From Rosellinia necatrix (lineage: Eukaryota > Ascomycota > Sordariomycetes > Xylariales > Xylariaceae), in assembly GCA_021209875.1 (NCBI GenBank), contig JAGYVD010000006.1, forward strand, positions 2,976,001 to 3,040,000: DNA of 64,000 nucleotides, given 5' to 3'. Within the stretch, counting starts at the first letter, position 1. Every line of letters begins with the position of its first letter. Positions 24,507-37,524 of this stretch are shown here, one piece after another. The notes below the pieces were generated by a model, which was given only the letters and a program-made list of their open reading frames with translations, ran no database searches and had not been told where the DNA came from. The position numbers were made by a program, and so were the translations under genes.

Positions 24507-26118
24507 TCACTTGCGATACTTGGGCACACTGATGGACATCCTACCTTTCTTGTCCTTCTCAATGCGCACACCGCGCCTGGGCTCCTCGATCCTCTCAATC
24601 CGCTCTTCGTACATAACGAGCTCACCAGTGGGCAGACGCTCAGCTCGTACGAGATCATGGTCTCTACCATAACCGTGATGATCGTGACTGTGACTGTGAT
24701 GGTGATGTTGGTGATAGTAATCCTCACGCCTGTCGCCTACTAGCGCTAGTGGCCCGACTAGGACGTTGTCGCTGACCTGTCGTGGTTCTGCATCGATGAT
24801 GTGGGGTGTTCGCGAAGTGGTATAACCAGAATGACCGGATGTATCGTAGCTAGTATAGCTATGGACCGGTGAAACCTCACGAACCATGGCCTCTCTTACA
24901 AATTCAACCGGGGGCGCGGGAGGCGCCCTAATGAGTGTCGGGGGCGCAGGGGGCGGGATTGCAAAAACTTCTTCTCTGCGCTCCTCAACTAATGCGCCCG
25001 CAACCGAACGAGAAGCAAGTATTTCAGCGTCGGCTTTCTTGTAGTCTTCGCTAAGCTTCAGCAGTTCGTCTATATTCTTCTGTCCTAACGCTTTTTGGAT
25101 AATGACGGTATTACCCTGCTCCGTGTCAGTGACGAGCCATCCATAAGATGCCGAGTCGCGGCGCTGTAAAAGGACAGTGCGGGGCTATAATTCAACGTAC
25201 CTCCATTATGTAGGGATAATCAAGTGCTATTATGGCCCTTATCGAGACCAGACGACTTGGGATTCTCGTCTTTCCCTTTCTGGGGTATTCGCTCTTGGTG
25301 GTCACAGTGGCGCCGCCGGTGTCGCTGTTACCGGCGGAGGTCGAGGATGAGCGTGAGCTATTGCGGCGAGAACGGCCGCGACGTGTCGTTGCTCTGCTGC
25401 TCCTTGATGGGCTCCGATCCCTGTGCACCCTGGTCCGTACTATCTCCCTCTCCAGTACGTGTTCAGGGTATCCACGGAAGTCGTCATCGCCATACCGTTG
25501 CGGTTCAGCGACCTTGATCTCTGCGTAGTCATGCTCCGTATATAACCTCGGCGGGGGCAGCGCGCGGGAGCGGGGAAGAGGAATAGGCTCATAAGGGGCC
25601 GGGCGGTAATCCCCACGGCGAAGGGGCTCTGCATGCTCGTCGTGGTCGTATAGACGTTGTGCCGGTCGCCGATCGAAAGTATCCAGGGACGACTGACGTC
25701 GCAATAAGCCGGGGCGGCGATGAACGGGTGAAGGCTCGCGGTGCTCATTATCTCGTCCCTTGTCGACGTACATGGCTCTCTCCAACTCGGGGGGTGGCGA
25801 GGCACGGCGCCGCGGTGCTTCTCCATGGTATCTCCTTTCACGAACCTGATCTTCCTCCCAGGGCCGTGGGATGCGACGCTCAACGAACCGCTCGCCGGCG
25901 AAGGTGTCACGAGTGCGTTCGCGGGGGGGCTCACGGGTGGCTTCACGAGGGGCTTCTCGAGGTGCTTCTCGAAGGCCTTCTCGAGGGGCGTCTCGAGAGG
26001 GGGCTTGAGTAAAATAATGGCTGTTCTTGTCAAGACGATCCCGCTCGTAGGCTAAGCGATCGTGGTCCCACCGCTCGCCGTAGGCCAAATCATCTTCGTC
26101 TGATCGCCGATGGGCCAT
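24507..26118 (-). CDS. DUF8035 domain protein (fungal, function unknown)
   Basis: Exon 1 is 26118-25201 (306 codons) and exon 2 runs to the stop at 24507. Two acceptors keep the frame. With exon 2 starting at 25118 the intron is 82 bp and the join reads DYPYIMEQGNTVIIQKALGQ, which fits the family best. With 25163 the intron is only 37 bp. The preferred model has 509 residues. The N-terminal 270 residues are disordered and very rich in Arg, Glu and Pro, with a tandem REAPREAPREATREPPRE array at about residue 50 and an SR-rich patch (SPSRSSRATTRRGRSRRNSS) before the conserved part. The DUF8035 core is YPRKGKTRIPSRLVSIRAII plus VIIQKALGQKNIDELLKL. The C-terminus has a His-rich stretch (YYHQHHHHSHSHDHHGYG) and ends KDKKGRMSISVPKYRK, a hallmark of this group. 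I chose the Met of MAHRRSDEDD over the frame's earlier Met because the 50 residues before it look like untranslated leader. Confidence 0.85.
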
Positions 26119-29100
26119 TTCTGATAGATACCTATAAGGTACGGTGGAATGAGTACGGTGGAATGGAATGGGTACGGTGGCGTGGATCGACGCAAATGTA
26201 GGTAGTTGGTGTATATTAGATGTGCGTATTCGTACAGGTGTATATAATCGGACAAGAAATAATGGCAACGCTTGATTTGTTTGTGTTTTGTTTTCTTCTT
26301 CTATCGAAAGGGAAGAGGGAGTGATAGAGCAAAATTGGGTTGAGGTAGCTGCTGGGTTGCCCAGGTAAAATAGACGTAGTACAAGTTTGGTGAGCAGCCA
26401 GCCTCAGGTGCAGCGTGCAGCATACCTATACGTGCGGGTGATGACGACAGAGGGTAGAGAGGGAGGGAGAGGGGGGGGAGCAGAGCGGTGTTGCCAAGAC
26501 TTAGGCACCTAACCTAATCTAACTTGGCTCCCTCTGGCTCGCTCCCCTGGTAAACTGCTGCGCGCAATTATGGGGTCATCGAACCCTGTAGCCTACCTAG
26601 TACCTATCCCTATGCAACCACCTAAACTACCTACTAAGTACTTACCTAAGTAGTCATGCTGTGTGGCCCTGCCCCAAGGCAGTGCGTCTGGTACACAGTA
26701 TAATGCGAAACACCAAAAACCCAACATGATTCGTCCACGGCTTCAACATGATCATCGATTAGGCGGGTGACTCTAGCGTGAACTAACTAAGAGATTCAAC
26801 TGATACCTGCACGAGGGTAACGCGGCCACCCACTTTTTATTCCTTCCTTCCAACAGCGTGGGACAAGATCTGTGTCATCTACGTATCTACGTATCTACAA
26901 ATATCGAAGTCCATCGCCTATCCCATAATGATGATTCGCTGTCCAGGGCATGGACAGCAGCTTTGTGCAGTTGTCTCGTGAGTCGAGCGTACACTAGAAT
27001 GAACGGCAGAAATGTGCCGTCATTGGCCATCTTTTCCAGGCGGGACGGGGTTCAGTTCCACTTCCACTAGTCACTTGGACCCGAGAGGCGGTGTCCTCCC
27101 GTCATTCAGCATGGCTTGGGGAGAGGGCTTGCCCAGCGCATAATACAGATAGATGTATGGCGTGCATAGCAGGTACGTACACTAGACGATCTGGCCCTGA
27201 AGCCTGGGGGATTCCTCGTTCGGTACCTCGGACAGCAGGCCGGCAAATCAAGACCGGCAAATCAAGACCGGTGCCAGAGGATGGCAGTTCAAGGGCCGCC
27301 CTCCGGTTCTCTGCACCAGTCCATGTGCCGAGACAGGCCGATGTCCCCATTTTTGCTTGAGTTAGGCGCCGGATGGCTATTACTCACATCCTGCCCCCCA
27401 GATAACAATGTGTTGTCACATGAGGCAGTGTCCTCGGGGGAGAGGCAGCATACCGGGCTAGCGGCGGCGGCGGCTGTTAGAAACCCGGGGTATTCGATGG
27501 CCTGGAACTGAAAGGTTTGAGCCTTGGGCAGTGTTCAGGCCGATGGAGGAGAAGTGCAATTGCGTTGTCAAGCGGCTTCGCCTCCGGAACACCACGCTAG
27601 GCTGCGACACTGTTTCATCACCAGAACAAAGCTGCCCGTCTACCTCGAAAGCGCCGTGGTTTGATTGGGCCGGGCCACGGAGCTCTCTGCCAGACGAAGC
27701 CAACACTCAGTGTTTGACGCTCCTCTCGTTAGCTTGCCATGCCATGTTCGGTTCGGATCAAGAATCGAATCCCTATGCACTTTCCAGCCGGGCTCCGCAG
27801 AAATACGCGAGGATGGTAGAAGGCGACAGATCCCCACAGCCGCTGGTACCCCATTGACGAATTATAGCGCTTTGTTTGTTGTTGTCGTTGTTGCAGATAG
27901 TAAGTAAATGCCTAGCCTAGTGCTGTGGGCATCTTTCTAGATCGGAGACAGCGCATGCTCAGCAGCAAATCTCTGCAGCTAGCTCAAAGGCGGGATGACG
28001 TCGACCCGCAGCCAGTCATAGCCCCCGGCAATCTACCTGTTGTCACCAATGCAGGACCTGTGGGTGGCTGGTCGTATCTCGCGGTCTCGCGAATTGCTAG
28101 CAATGCCGTTTAACTAGTCGTTTCGGCTCTGACCTGAGGCGACAGTGAGACCTGTGACCTGTGTATGTTATACCAGAACTAAACTTGGCCTCTTCGAATC
28201 TACGTTTTGAAGGACACTCGGTATTGAATTTCCCCGAATCAAAAACGCTACCCTATAAAGATAGATGGCCAGACCAGTAAAGCTCAGGCCCTATATTCTT
28301 CCCCAGGAAAAACAACTACAAATGGCTGACGCAAGATAGAACCTGATGTTGGGGCGTCGAGGGAGCACGCCGTCTACAGCAGATATCTAACCTACTAGAT
28401 GGGCGGTTAGCTACTCTGGTGGATAGGCAGGTAATTGGTGATGAGTGATGACATAACCCAACTCAAACGCCTAGGTATATGATATATCCACCAATACTGA
28501 CTGGCCGCGTGTTGCCTCATCTATCATAACGCAGTTTGACGTCGTCCCCCACGCTGTGTTACATCCTCTCCTATCTTCCGAGCATGATCAAGACAAAAGA
28601 GGTGGTTTGCGTGCGAGTGACCGTCTCGCAGACGTTGCTATAGGTTAAAACGCCTGCCGACTGACCTACCTAACTTCAAATAGACACGGTAGATTTGATT
28701 GGCCCCCTTCATCCACAAGTCTAGTTGGCCTAACTTGCGTATATACGCGCGTGGAATAACCAAAAGTAGTGAATCCCAGAAAGCCGTATGTATGGAGGAA
28801 GCCCGGGCCAGAGGTATCGCCCCATCGCCCGTTAGGTATAGCGTGCTATAGGTAATCAACATTACATGCCGGCAGAATGTCTCTCTATGGTCGCCATCGC
28901 TGTCGTCTCATCACTGTCGTGGGCTCGGGTCGTCGTGGAGAGGGGGGCCAAGGGCGGAATCATCCCAAGTGACAGCTTGCAAGAGGCCAAGTTCTCCAAT
29001 AAATGGCGGAGCCAATCATCGCCACACACAACATTTTGCGGTTATACGGTTGTCTCTGGTCTCGGCTTGCAACCTGGGGCTGGGCCGGAATGGGCCCGAT

Positions 29101-29758
29101 ACACCATCGGACTGTTGTTTGTAGCCATCCGGACCTCTTCCACCCATTCGGGCTAATCCCGGAGGGGTCTTCTAATCCACACCACACAGAACCAGTTGCT
29201 GACCTCGCATAAAATAAAGATTAGTATTGAGACATGTGAAGTCTTAAGATAAGAAGGTAAGTGGATTATACTACAGAAAGGTCATTTGACGACTGAGAAC
29301 TTTAATAGAGGGTCATTATCACGGTGTAGCGTAATATACTGTAATGATAGCCCCGAGGATTGAAAGTTCTGTTTTCTGCTTGACAGTTTCTAAGTTATTC
29401 TCCTACTAAAATTTATATAATACTGCATAAGGAAAGGAAGGTAGTACCTGGGGTGCTATGTCACATGTGTTTCTTCTGGTATCTGCTTGTCTGTTACACG
29501 TTGGGGGAACGGCCGATACCACCTTACAGCTTTGAAAGGTGCTCGCCAACATGAATCACAACCTTCTTGAAGAGTTCTTGATGTCAACCGAGAGCCAATT
29601 TATACCCTCGTCACTAAACGGTAAAACACCCAATAATTTAGAATAAGCCCGGATAACGGCCACATCATGTAGAGGAGGCGATACAATCATGATTTTCGTC
29701 CTGCCTAGTTTTGCAAGATATATACATGGCCATGGCTGAATATATCGGCGTCTTTACG
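26119..29758. other. Gene-poor intergenic stretch
   Basis: About 3.6 kb without a supportable gene. It includes the promoter of the DUF8035 gene (26119 to about 26700), with CCTAGG-type words near 26600. Small frames at 27091-27907 and 28866-29156 have no recognisable content. Confidence 0.55.
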
Positions 29759-32039
29759 CTAGGAGATTGTGACCTTGAAAACCAAGGCTTGGCTGTCTAG
29801 ATCGAAACCGCTTTCATCAGAATACGGCAATGCGCCACCATTCATATACCCATTCTGCGTGATAAAATCGTTGTCGCTTAGGCTGAAGACGAAAAATTCA
29901 CCATTCGGCGCTTTTGGGTTGACAGGAACCATTCCAAGGGACTCCCATTTTTCATTCTGTTCTCACTGTTAGCCATCCCCGAAATGACCATCGCAGTCGC
30001 TAAGGAATAGGCGAGGAAGACGAGGCCACTTACCAACAAACCCGAGTCAGAACTTCCACCATTGTGCAGTTTGAACCGGCCAAGCTGTGCATTGACATTG
30101 AAGTCCAAGAAGCTGCAGTACGTCGCGGGAGTGATGCCGCTATTAAGAGAACCGGTGGCGGCATCGGCGATCACGCAGCTCGTATCCGCGCAGTCATATC
30201 CGCCGGCAGCCCTGATATCCGTCGCGCCCGAGATGTCGAAGACATCGATCTGGCGGTACACGGACTGGGTGACTTCCTGGCCGTGCCCGGCGTCGGAGTC
30301 GCGGGACAGCACGAAGAACTGGCCGTTCCCGAGGGCGAGGATCTCGGATTGGGCCGCTACCTTGGGATTTTTGCTCGGCTTGGCCGTCGGGTCTATGTAT
30401 AGCGGTAGCGGGACAATCCACTCGCCCGCGTGGACGGGCGCCAGCTTGTCACTGATATCATATTTGAGGAAGCGGGTGTTCCGCCCCGTTTGCTTCGCGA
30501 GGCCCTGGAGTAGACTCGTTAGTCTGATCGTGATAAGACCTGCGTAGATGTGGCCCCTAGCCGCTGGTCCCCTATACGTACGCCTTCTTGGACAGTTGCG
30601 GCTTGTAGCAGAACATACAATGACTTGCCGTCCGCGGAGACAGTCAACCCTTCGAATCCTAGTATGGCAGAATCGTCGTTAGTAGGACGTTCCCAATAAA
30701 TTGGACTGATTGTAGGGTCACACCATGATTGTTATCACGACCGCTGTCAGGGTCCGCTGGCGTGACATCGTCAGCGTCATCCCCGAGGTAGCGAGGGGGA
30801 CTGTCGGCCGAAAATGAATCGGAGCCGTTTCGCTTTGGCACGATCGACTCAGGGGGTCGAATAGCGGCGACCATCCCCCCAGTTGGGTTGAAGAGATCTG
30901 TAAGATATGCGATGAGAACGCTTCATGCCAATTGGAGGCTGGCTTAACTAACAGATGTATGGTCCATACTCGTCGGAGACCCAAAACGTCCCATCATCAT
31001 TTACACTTCACATCAATCGTTATTCACCGTAATTTGAAAGTCTGGCTTCTGAAAGTGCAGGTCACTTGTCAAAAATAGGCTGGGGATTTCCCTCTAAGGA
31101 TTGACGTAAAGAGGAGGAAAACAAAACGGTGCTCGATACTACTTACTAGAGCCCTTCCGGATCCAATGGGATCCTCTTTCCGCCAGGCCCCTCACCACCA
31201 AACCCATCGCCATCATATGTGGCAATAGGCAGATCAGGGAAACCAGCATACGAGAGGTGTCCTGCTGCGTCACCGTCAAGACCGGTACAAGGAGCACCAT
31301 CTGGCCCTGAAAATAGAATCGTATCCAGATAGTGGAACGCTAGATTCGGAGACGAAGGGTTGGCCACAGTCGCCTTGTGTTGAGGCGTGAACGATATCTC
31401 GAATTTATGCACACGAGGGTTGTAGTTCAGGGTGCCTTCGGTATTCCTGCCCTTAGGTTAATATGGGCATCATTATCGGCTTCGGTTTTCTTCCCCACGG
31501 TACTCAGTGCCAGGTAAATTCCAGCAATGCAGTTCCCCAAGCAACATATACAGAATCTTCACAAATAAACATAAAAAAGGAAAAGAAAAACGAAACAGAA
31601 ACCATCGTCAGCTTCTTTTCTGCTGACCCCATGTGAAAAACGGCATCACAACTCCAATTCCGCTCCAGACGATAGGGTGTCTACTTAGTGACGGCTTCGA
31701 CACAACTTGTTCGATGCGTAAAACAGGATGCAAGTTCACGAATAAATTTTCCACTCACCAGCCTCTATCAGGAAGGGACCATAGAATACCCGAGTAACTC
31801 CCATTGTGATGCTTCTTCCAGGCACTCTGGTCAAGATGCAGAGATGAACCGAGACCCCCCAGCGTGTCGCCAAACTTATCCACAGCATTCGGAGGCACAG
31901 ATCCATAGCCCGCAAGCTCGTTGTATACATAGCGGCTGCCGTTACAGGTGGTGCTGTTGACGCCGGTAGTTCGTTTTCCAACGGCCACGGCGGAGGCGGA
32001 GGCAACGAGGGTCACCGCGAGGATTAATCGAGCCGTCAT
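29759..32039 (-). CDS. Secreted esterase-like phytase domain protein
   Basis: Seven exons on the minus strand: 32039-31759, 31446-31147, 31005-30953, 30897-30724, 30658-30582, 30504-30034 and 29956-29759. They give 517 residues, and every join keeps frame. The introns are 312, 141, 55, 65, 77 and 77 bp. The last has GCTAAC and the fourth CTAACG as branch site. The N-terminus (MTARLILAVTLVASASAVAV) is a signal peptide. The mature part reads NGSRYVYNELAGYG, LWSLPDRGWNTEGTLNYNPR, DDGTFWVSDEYGPYIY, MVAAIRPPESIVP, SFSADSPPRY, PDSGRDNNHGFEGLTV and FFVLSRDSDAGHGQE, and ends GFDLDSQALVFKVTIS. These are the conserved blocks of the esterase-like activity of phytase family (PF13449), a beta-propeller. 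Enzyme activity on phytate has not been shown for most fungal members, so the substrate stays open. Exon 3 is only 53 bp. The frame also has an upstream Met at 32057 that would add six residues. Confidence 0.92.
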
Positions 32040-34401
32040 ATTTCGAATGTATCCCAATGAATATGCAGGCGAAAGTAACCAGGTTGAGAGGAGGATGGCT
32101 ACAAACTAACACGGTAGCTGGGGCGCGAGCTGTGTGAGCCCAGGAGATGGGATATGGCGCCTCATTAATACTAGCATGATGGGATTTGGGGGCCCCCGCG
32201 GCGCAAGGGGCAACGCCAATAGCCCGGATGTCGGAACCATCGACGCCAGCACCACGCGCGAGCACACACACACACACACTTTCAACCTCCTCCGCTTTAT
32301 CGGCTGCCGCTGTCGATAGCGCAGCGCCCGAGCTCCCCGTTTGGGGATTGGGGGGGGGAAAAGCGAAGGACTGGGTGGTCATTCGATCGATTGTCGTGCC
32401 GGGCAATCACCCGTCTCCGCGTCCTCCCCCGGCGGCGCGCGCGAGCTGGGGCTTTTTTTTTTTTTTGCCCAGGCCCAGCTGTGAAAGACATACATAGACA
32501 CTACGTTAGTATACCATACTTGGCGAATGTAGCGGGCTATCCCGGCAAGAGGCCCCAGCTGTAATGTCGCCCTCCCGTTGGCACGTTGTACGTAGGCCGG
32601 CTCCCATTCGTCGGAGCCCCCCGTCGATAAGGAGAGCACGTGGTGTGTTGCTGTTCTCGACAATAATGTAACTACACTACAGGATGTATGGATGACGACT
32701 CCGCTGGAGTTTATTGAGCGATTTTATGTATGCGGGAGACGAGAGAGAGAGAGAGAGGCAGGGGGCTTCAGGGGACTCGGGGAGGGTTTTTTTTTTCAAG
32801 GGCGTTTCTTCAAGTACATACATACACTCCATGATAGGGCATGCATGGTCTTATATTTCGTAGTCTAATTCCATGTTTATGTTTATGTATGTACTTAGAT
32901 TTCCCCAGATCTGCCAAGTCGCCTACCAAATTGTCCCCGGTAGTGGTACTCCCCGAGCACATCTTTGAGCCTCCATGCAGATGATCCGGATCGCTAGTGT
33001 ACGTTATTACTGCATTGCCCGGAACAGCAGAGGCCAGTGACCCCGGGAGTGTCGCGTCCGCTCAAGTATGAATACGCGAGAATAGGATTCGATGCCTGCC
33101 AAATGCGTGCGTATGTATGCATACGGTATACCTAGTGTACTTAGTAAGTAGTGAACCCCAAGATCCCATTCCAGGATCCTGGCTAGCCGAGCAGGATTCC
33201 ACCTCGACAATTCTCCCTCCTGTCCATCGGTTATAACCCAGAGCGATGACCCATAGCTGACGACACGCTCCAGGAGAAACTGGTATTGGCCTTGACTAAA
33301 CCTCGTCGCCGTTATATGTTGTATCCGTCTTTAAGCCATGATGAAAATCCCTAATTATCCCGGGGCTTGGGAGACCGGTTGCGCATCTTTGGTTGTAGCG
33401 AGCAACCTACGTAGTAGTAGTCAGGATTGAGATTTATGATTAAGTTGAAGCCAGCCGAGAGGAAGACCGCCTAGGGTGTCCCGATGAGCTGCCTATTCGC
33501 ATATGCCATACGCCATGGCACTGTCCCAAGCGGTAACAGTGTCCTACGCTATGACTATAGACAGGGTAGCATTTTTGGAGTGCCAGGGTCGGGGTGCATC
33601 CCCATACTCGACGGTTTATTCCTGGGTGCAAGCGAATGACGGGTGCAACTTTGCATAGGTGAGTAGAGCGAGCTAACGGAATAGGTACCTAGGTAGTAGC
33701 AATGATTATAAAAGGACAGCAACTAACCACAGCAGTATCTATTGTGTTTCTTAATTGAATTTAATTCTTATGTTCATGTTTCATTGAATGTTTTTTTATT
33801 TTTATTCTTTATCGGAATTTATATCTTGGAACACCTCTGGTACTATATAGTAGTAGTAGTATTAACGTCTAGTCTAGGTGTCTGACAGTGCTAGTTACAT
33901 TTTAATGGTGCAATTGTGCTGGTACTATATAGTGAAAGACCGCAACTTCCACACGAGGAGCGCGTGGCTATTGGCTAGTTGGGCTTATGCAAAACAAAAA
34001 GATATGCACCTAGCAGGTACAATACATCATGTTGTTTGAGCTTGTGCAAGGGAACCTGAGGGTGGGGTCTTTTTAGCTCGCGCATCAACATTTACAAACA
34101 GGCCGTCGATTAGGACGCGTCTAGCACATGTGATTGTTTGGGAGCGCAAAATAAACCAACAGCGCAACTGTACGGGTTTCAGAATATTGTTTCCTGTTCA
34201 AATTATTGTGTAGATCTACATACCGGTGCTCTTTCCGAATGCGCTTGTCTCAGCAACCGCGATCAATCCCCGTTAGCAATAACATAACACCTTGGATCTA
34301 CGAGCTATTCGAGTGGTATTCCGCGGTGGCCATTGGTAAAAGCTTAGAGCGTTCCGGGATGCGGGATTGAAGAATTAAGACGGCGTTACAATCATCTCTC
34401 T
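32040..34401. other. Divergent intergenic region
   Basis: The region lies between the phytase-like gene (-) and the coiled-coil gene (+). It contains short (CA)n at 32259-32280, (GA)n at 32741-32757 and two T runs near 32455 and 32790. Nothing coding could be supported. Confidence 0.6.
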
Positions 34402-36735
34402 ATGGAAGCGTCGGCGCCTAAACGGCGCAAAACGTCACCGACGGCGAGTGTGCCCGTACACGACTCCGACGAGACTGTCTCGTCTGATAGCCTGGTTCGG
34501 CGCGCGCGACTCAACCGGCCCTCGTTTGCGTCGCCGACGAAGGCGAGCCTCGCGCGATCGAACCCCGACATCCTGCAGCGACGCACCCCGTCGAGAGGTG
34601 ACCAGTTCAACGAAGTAGCAACAGCCCCAGCGGCCTCGGAACCAGCCAGCCCAACGAGCCGGGGTAGCAGTGTCAACGAGGTCGTTGCGGCGCGGGCAGA
34701 AGACGAGTCAGGAACCGAGAGGCTACAGAAAAAGAACAAAGCAGGCGGTGGGGAGACGAATGTGGGACGAACAACAAGTCCAGTGAGGAGGGTGGCCGGG
34801 GGCTTGTCTCTGAGGCCGCGGAGGACACCCAGCAGCAAACCCTCTCCGAGGCCTCTGCCGCCCCCCTCTGCAGAGGAGGAAGAGCTCATTGACCCATTTA
34901 AGGGACGGAAGCTGCGGCGATCCCCACCACCAGGCGTCCTACCCGCCGTCGAACCCGAGGAGCCCGAGCTACCTCCGACACCGACCCAGAAGGGCCTTTC
35001 CGACCCTGCCTCCCTCGTCACTTCGCCGCCGGGGATACACAACACGCCATCGAAGCGCCCGAGGCGGAGCAGGATCCTGGCCGCGAGGATAAACAGCTCA
35101 CCCTTGAAACAGCCCCCTTTCCGGCCCCCTGAACTAGACCAGGACGCCGCCGAAGAGCCTACACCCCCACGGCCCGCGAAAGAGAAGCTGAGGAGCGAGC
35201 CCAGGCGGAAGCGTAAGAGGCGGAAGCCTCACCCGGCGCGCCATGTCGAGGAGGCAGATCCGCTCGCGGACAAGAAGGCGCTGCGGGACTCGCTGCTCTC
35301 CGAGGTCGCGCGGCTCGAGGCGGACCTGGAAATCGCCGCGCGCGAAAACAAGCGCCTCCGAAAACAACAACAACAACAACAACACGCCCAGCAGGGATCG
35401 CGATACCACCACCATGCCGTTTTAGAACTCCCGGACTCGGAAGAGCAGAACCGGCTGCTCGACGTGCTGCGCCGGCACGCGCTCCCGCTCGAGAAGGAGG
35501 CAGCCGCCCCCGACGCGGTACAGGACTGGCTCGCGGCGGCGGCGCTGAACCCGATCGCCCTCCTCCCGTTCGGCGCGGCCAACGCCGTCGCGCCACTGCC
35601 GCCGCCACCGCCCCTGGCCGCCCCCGGGGTCGACTCGGCGGAGGAGACGGAACGTGCACCCCCGACCTCCCACCACCCGGTGCCGATGACGGCGGGCGAG
35701 GAGCTCCCGTACCTCCAGGTGTTCACGCCGCTGACGTTCACGTCGACGGTCACGACGGTCCAGCCAGACGTGGGAGACGACGACGACCACCACCACGACG
35801 GCCGGACGACCACGACAACGCTGCAGCGCCACGCGATATCGGTGGCGTCTTCGCCGCCGGGTCTCTTCGCCGCCGCGGTGGACATGCTCGTCGACGCCCG
35901 CACGCTCGCCGTCGCGCGGCTAGCTGTGCCCCGCCTCGACCCGGCGGCCGTCGGCGAGCTCGGTCCGTTTTTGGCGGGGATCCTAGACGGCAACGATAAC
36001 AACAACGACAACGTCAACAGTAATAATGGTGACGTCGGCAATGGTCAAGATAGCACAACACCGACGCCGACGCCGACGCCGACGCGGAACGTCGCCGTCG
36101 CGACGTGGGCCATGGGCGAGTGGGTGCGGCTGGCGACGCGGCGCGCACGCTTCTGGTGCGCGCTGCGCCGCGAGCTCGGGAGCAGGGCCGCCGTCGCGCG
36201 GTGCGCGGCCGAGATGAGGGCCGCGCGGGGCAGGAGGAAGGGGCGCAGAGGCGGGCGCGGAGGCGGAGAGGACGACGAGGACGGCGGGGATGGGGATCGG
36301 GCCGGCAAGATGCGACGCCCGCCGCCGTTGGCGGATGTCGTCGCCCTCATGGGCCGGACGAGTCTTGATCTGGACTTGTCGGGCGCCGACAACAACGGCG
36401 ACGACGACGACGGCGGCGGCGAAGGGGAGTTAACGGCGCGCATCCTCTGGCGCATCGAGTTCGACTGGACCGGTGAGGCCAGGAGCAAGATTGCGCTTTT
36501 GCTTGCGGCGCCGGCGAAGTGTGAGTGCATATATATATATACCTAGCTGTTACTCTTTTTTTTTTTTTTTGGGTTTATCTGGCTAATCATTATGTTTATA
36601 GGGCACGCTAGCGACGGGAAGGGAAGCTTGGCTGGTCTCCCGGATATGTTCGACAAGCTCCTTCGGGAAAGAAAGGACCCCCTTGAGGCGGTGAAAATCA
36701 TCGTTGCTCTCGTCGTCGGCGACGGGCCGATGTGA
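34402..36735 (+). CDS. Large nuclear coiled-coil protein, family not identified (kinetochore-like architecture possible)
   Basis: Exon 1 is 34402-36520 and exon 2 is 36602-36735, giving 750 residues. The 81-bp intron has GTGAGT, a GGCTAATC branch site and TATAG, and the join reads AAPAKWHASDGKGSLAG. Residues 1-285 are basic and disordered, with RPSFASPTKASLARSNPDIL near the start and SPLKQPPFRPP further on. A coiled coil spans about residues 288-325 (SLLSEVARLEADLEIAAREN) and ends in poly-Gln. A globular half follows (YLQVFTPLTFTSTV, HAISVASSPPGLFAAAVDML). The C-terminus is IEFDWTGEARSKIALLL plus LPDMFDKLLRERKDPLEAVK. A disordered basic tail, a coiled coil and a C-terminal RWD-like domain is the layout of inner-kinetochore proteins such as CENP-O/Mcm21. 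I cannot confirm that family from sequence alone. Low-complexity Asn/Asp and Thr-Pro inserts (about residues 530-555) and a Gly/Arg patch are species-specific expansions. Confidence 0.8.
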
Positions 36736-37524
36736 GCAGCATCAGACGTGGCATATTTGCGGTTTCAAACGCCGCTCCGGCGATGTGGCGAGGTTACTCG
36801 TGCTTGTTAAGGATACATACATACATACATATTTGCATGGTTGGCGTTGTGCGGTCTTGGGGATTCCCCCCTCCTCCCCCCCGTGTGGGATATGAGTGTA
36901 TGAACATAGGTTTTTTTTTTTTTTTTTTTTATAATCGGCGTTGGCGCTCCCTGCTTGGGCGGCGGGCGATGAGGTTGAGTAGTGAATTCAGAGCGGAGTG
37001 TTGGCCTTCGCGCTTGGCCGTTATTGACCACAGTTTCTATGGCAGAGCTCCAGTTATGCAGGTTGCTTGCTTATTGTGAGTTTGATTATGAGTAAGCTCA
37101 ATATGGAGTTAGTTCATGTTGCAGCTTTATTTTGGGCATATTCATGATTAGGCTAATTGATCGATACTGAACAATTCGATCATTGTGTGCTTCTAGCATG
37201 AAAGTAAAAACGCCTGGTTGAGATAACAGACACCCTATTCTCTCAGGTCTTATCACATCTGTGCAGGACGTCTTTAAGATTCCATCTCTCCGTTTTTTGC
37301 CCGCTACACAAGATCTCGGTCGAGCCTTGAAAGCACGAGTAGGACGAAAGCAATAGGGTGAATTAAAAGTCTTGTATTTTCTTTTCTTTTTCTTTTTCTT
37401 TTCTAATCGTTCGCACAATTTGGATGGTGCTATTAACGTCACTGTCTCGTCGGTAGTGATCTGGACTTTCGCATGATTCCGTGATTGATGTATACAGTAA
37501 CGACCAAAGCTTTTGATCCCTCTC
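36736..37524. other. Intergenic space between convergent genes
   Basis: This is the 3' region of the coiled-coil gene (+) and of DPM3 (-). It holds a T run at 36911-36930 and a CTTTT repeat at about 37378-37402. No gene was seen. Confidence 0.65.

Noticed and set aside
27740..27800. Sequence resembling a tRNA T-arm (GGATTCGATTCTT on the minus strand)
   Set aside because: No matching A box or acceptor stem at the right distance.
28866..29156. 96-codon plus-strand frame with a hydrophobic start
   Set aside because: No recognisable content, an overlapping open opposite strand, and no support from flanking splice signals.
34392..36530. Long minus-strand frames opposite the coiled-coil gene (up to 270 codons)
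   Set aside because: These are shadows of a GC-rich coding strand. The plus frame has the splice-supported C-terminus.
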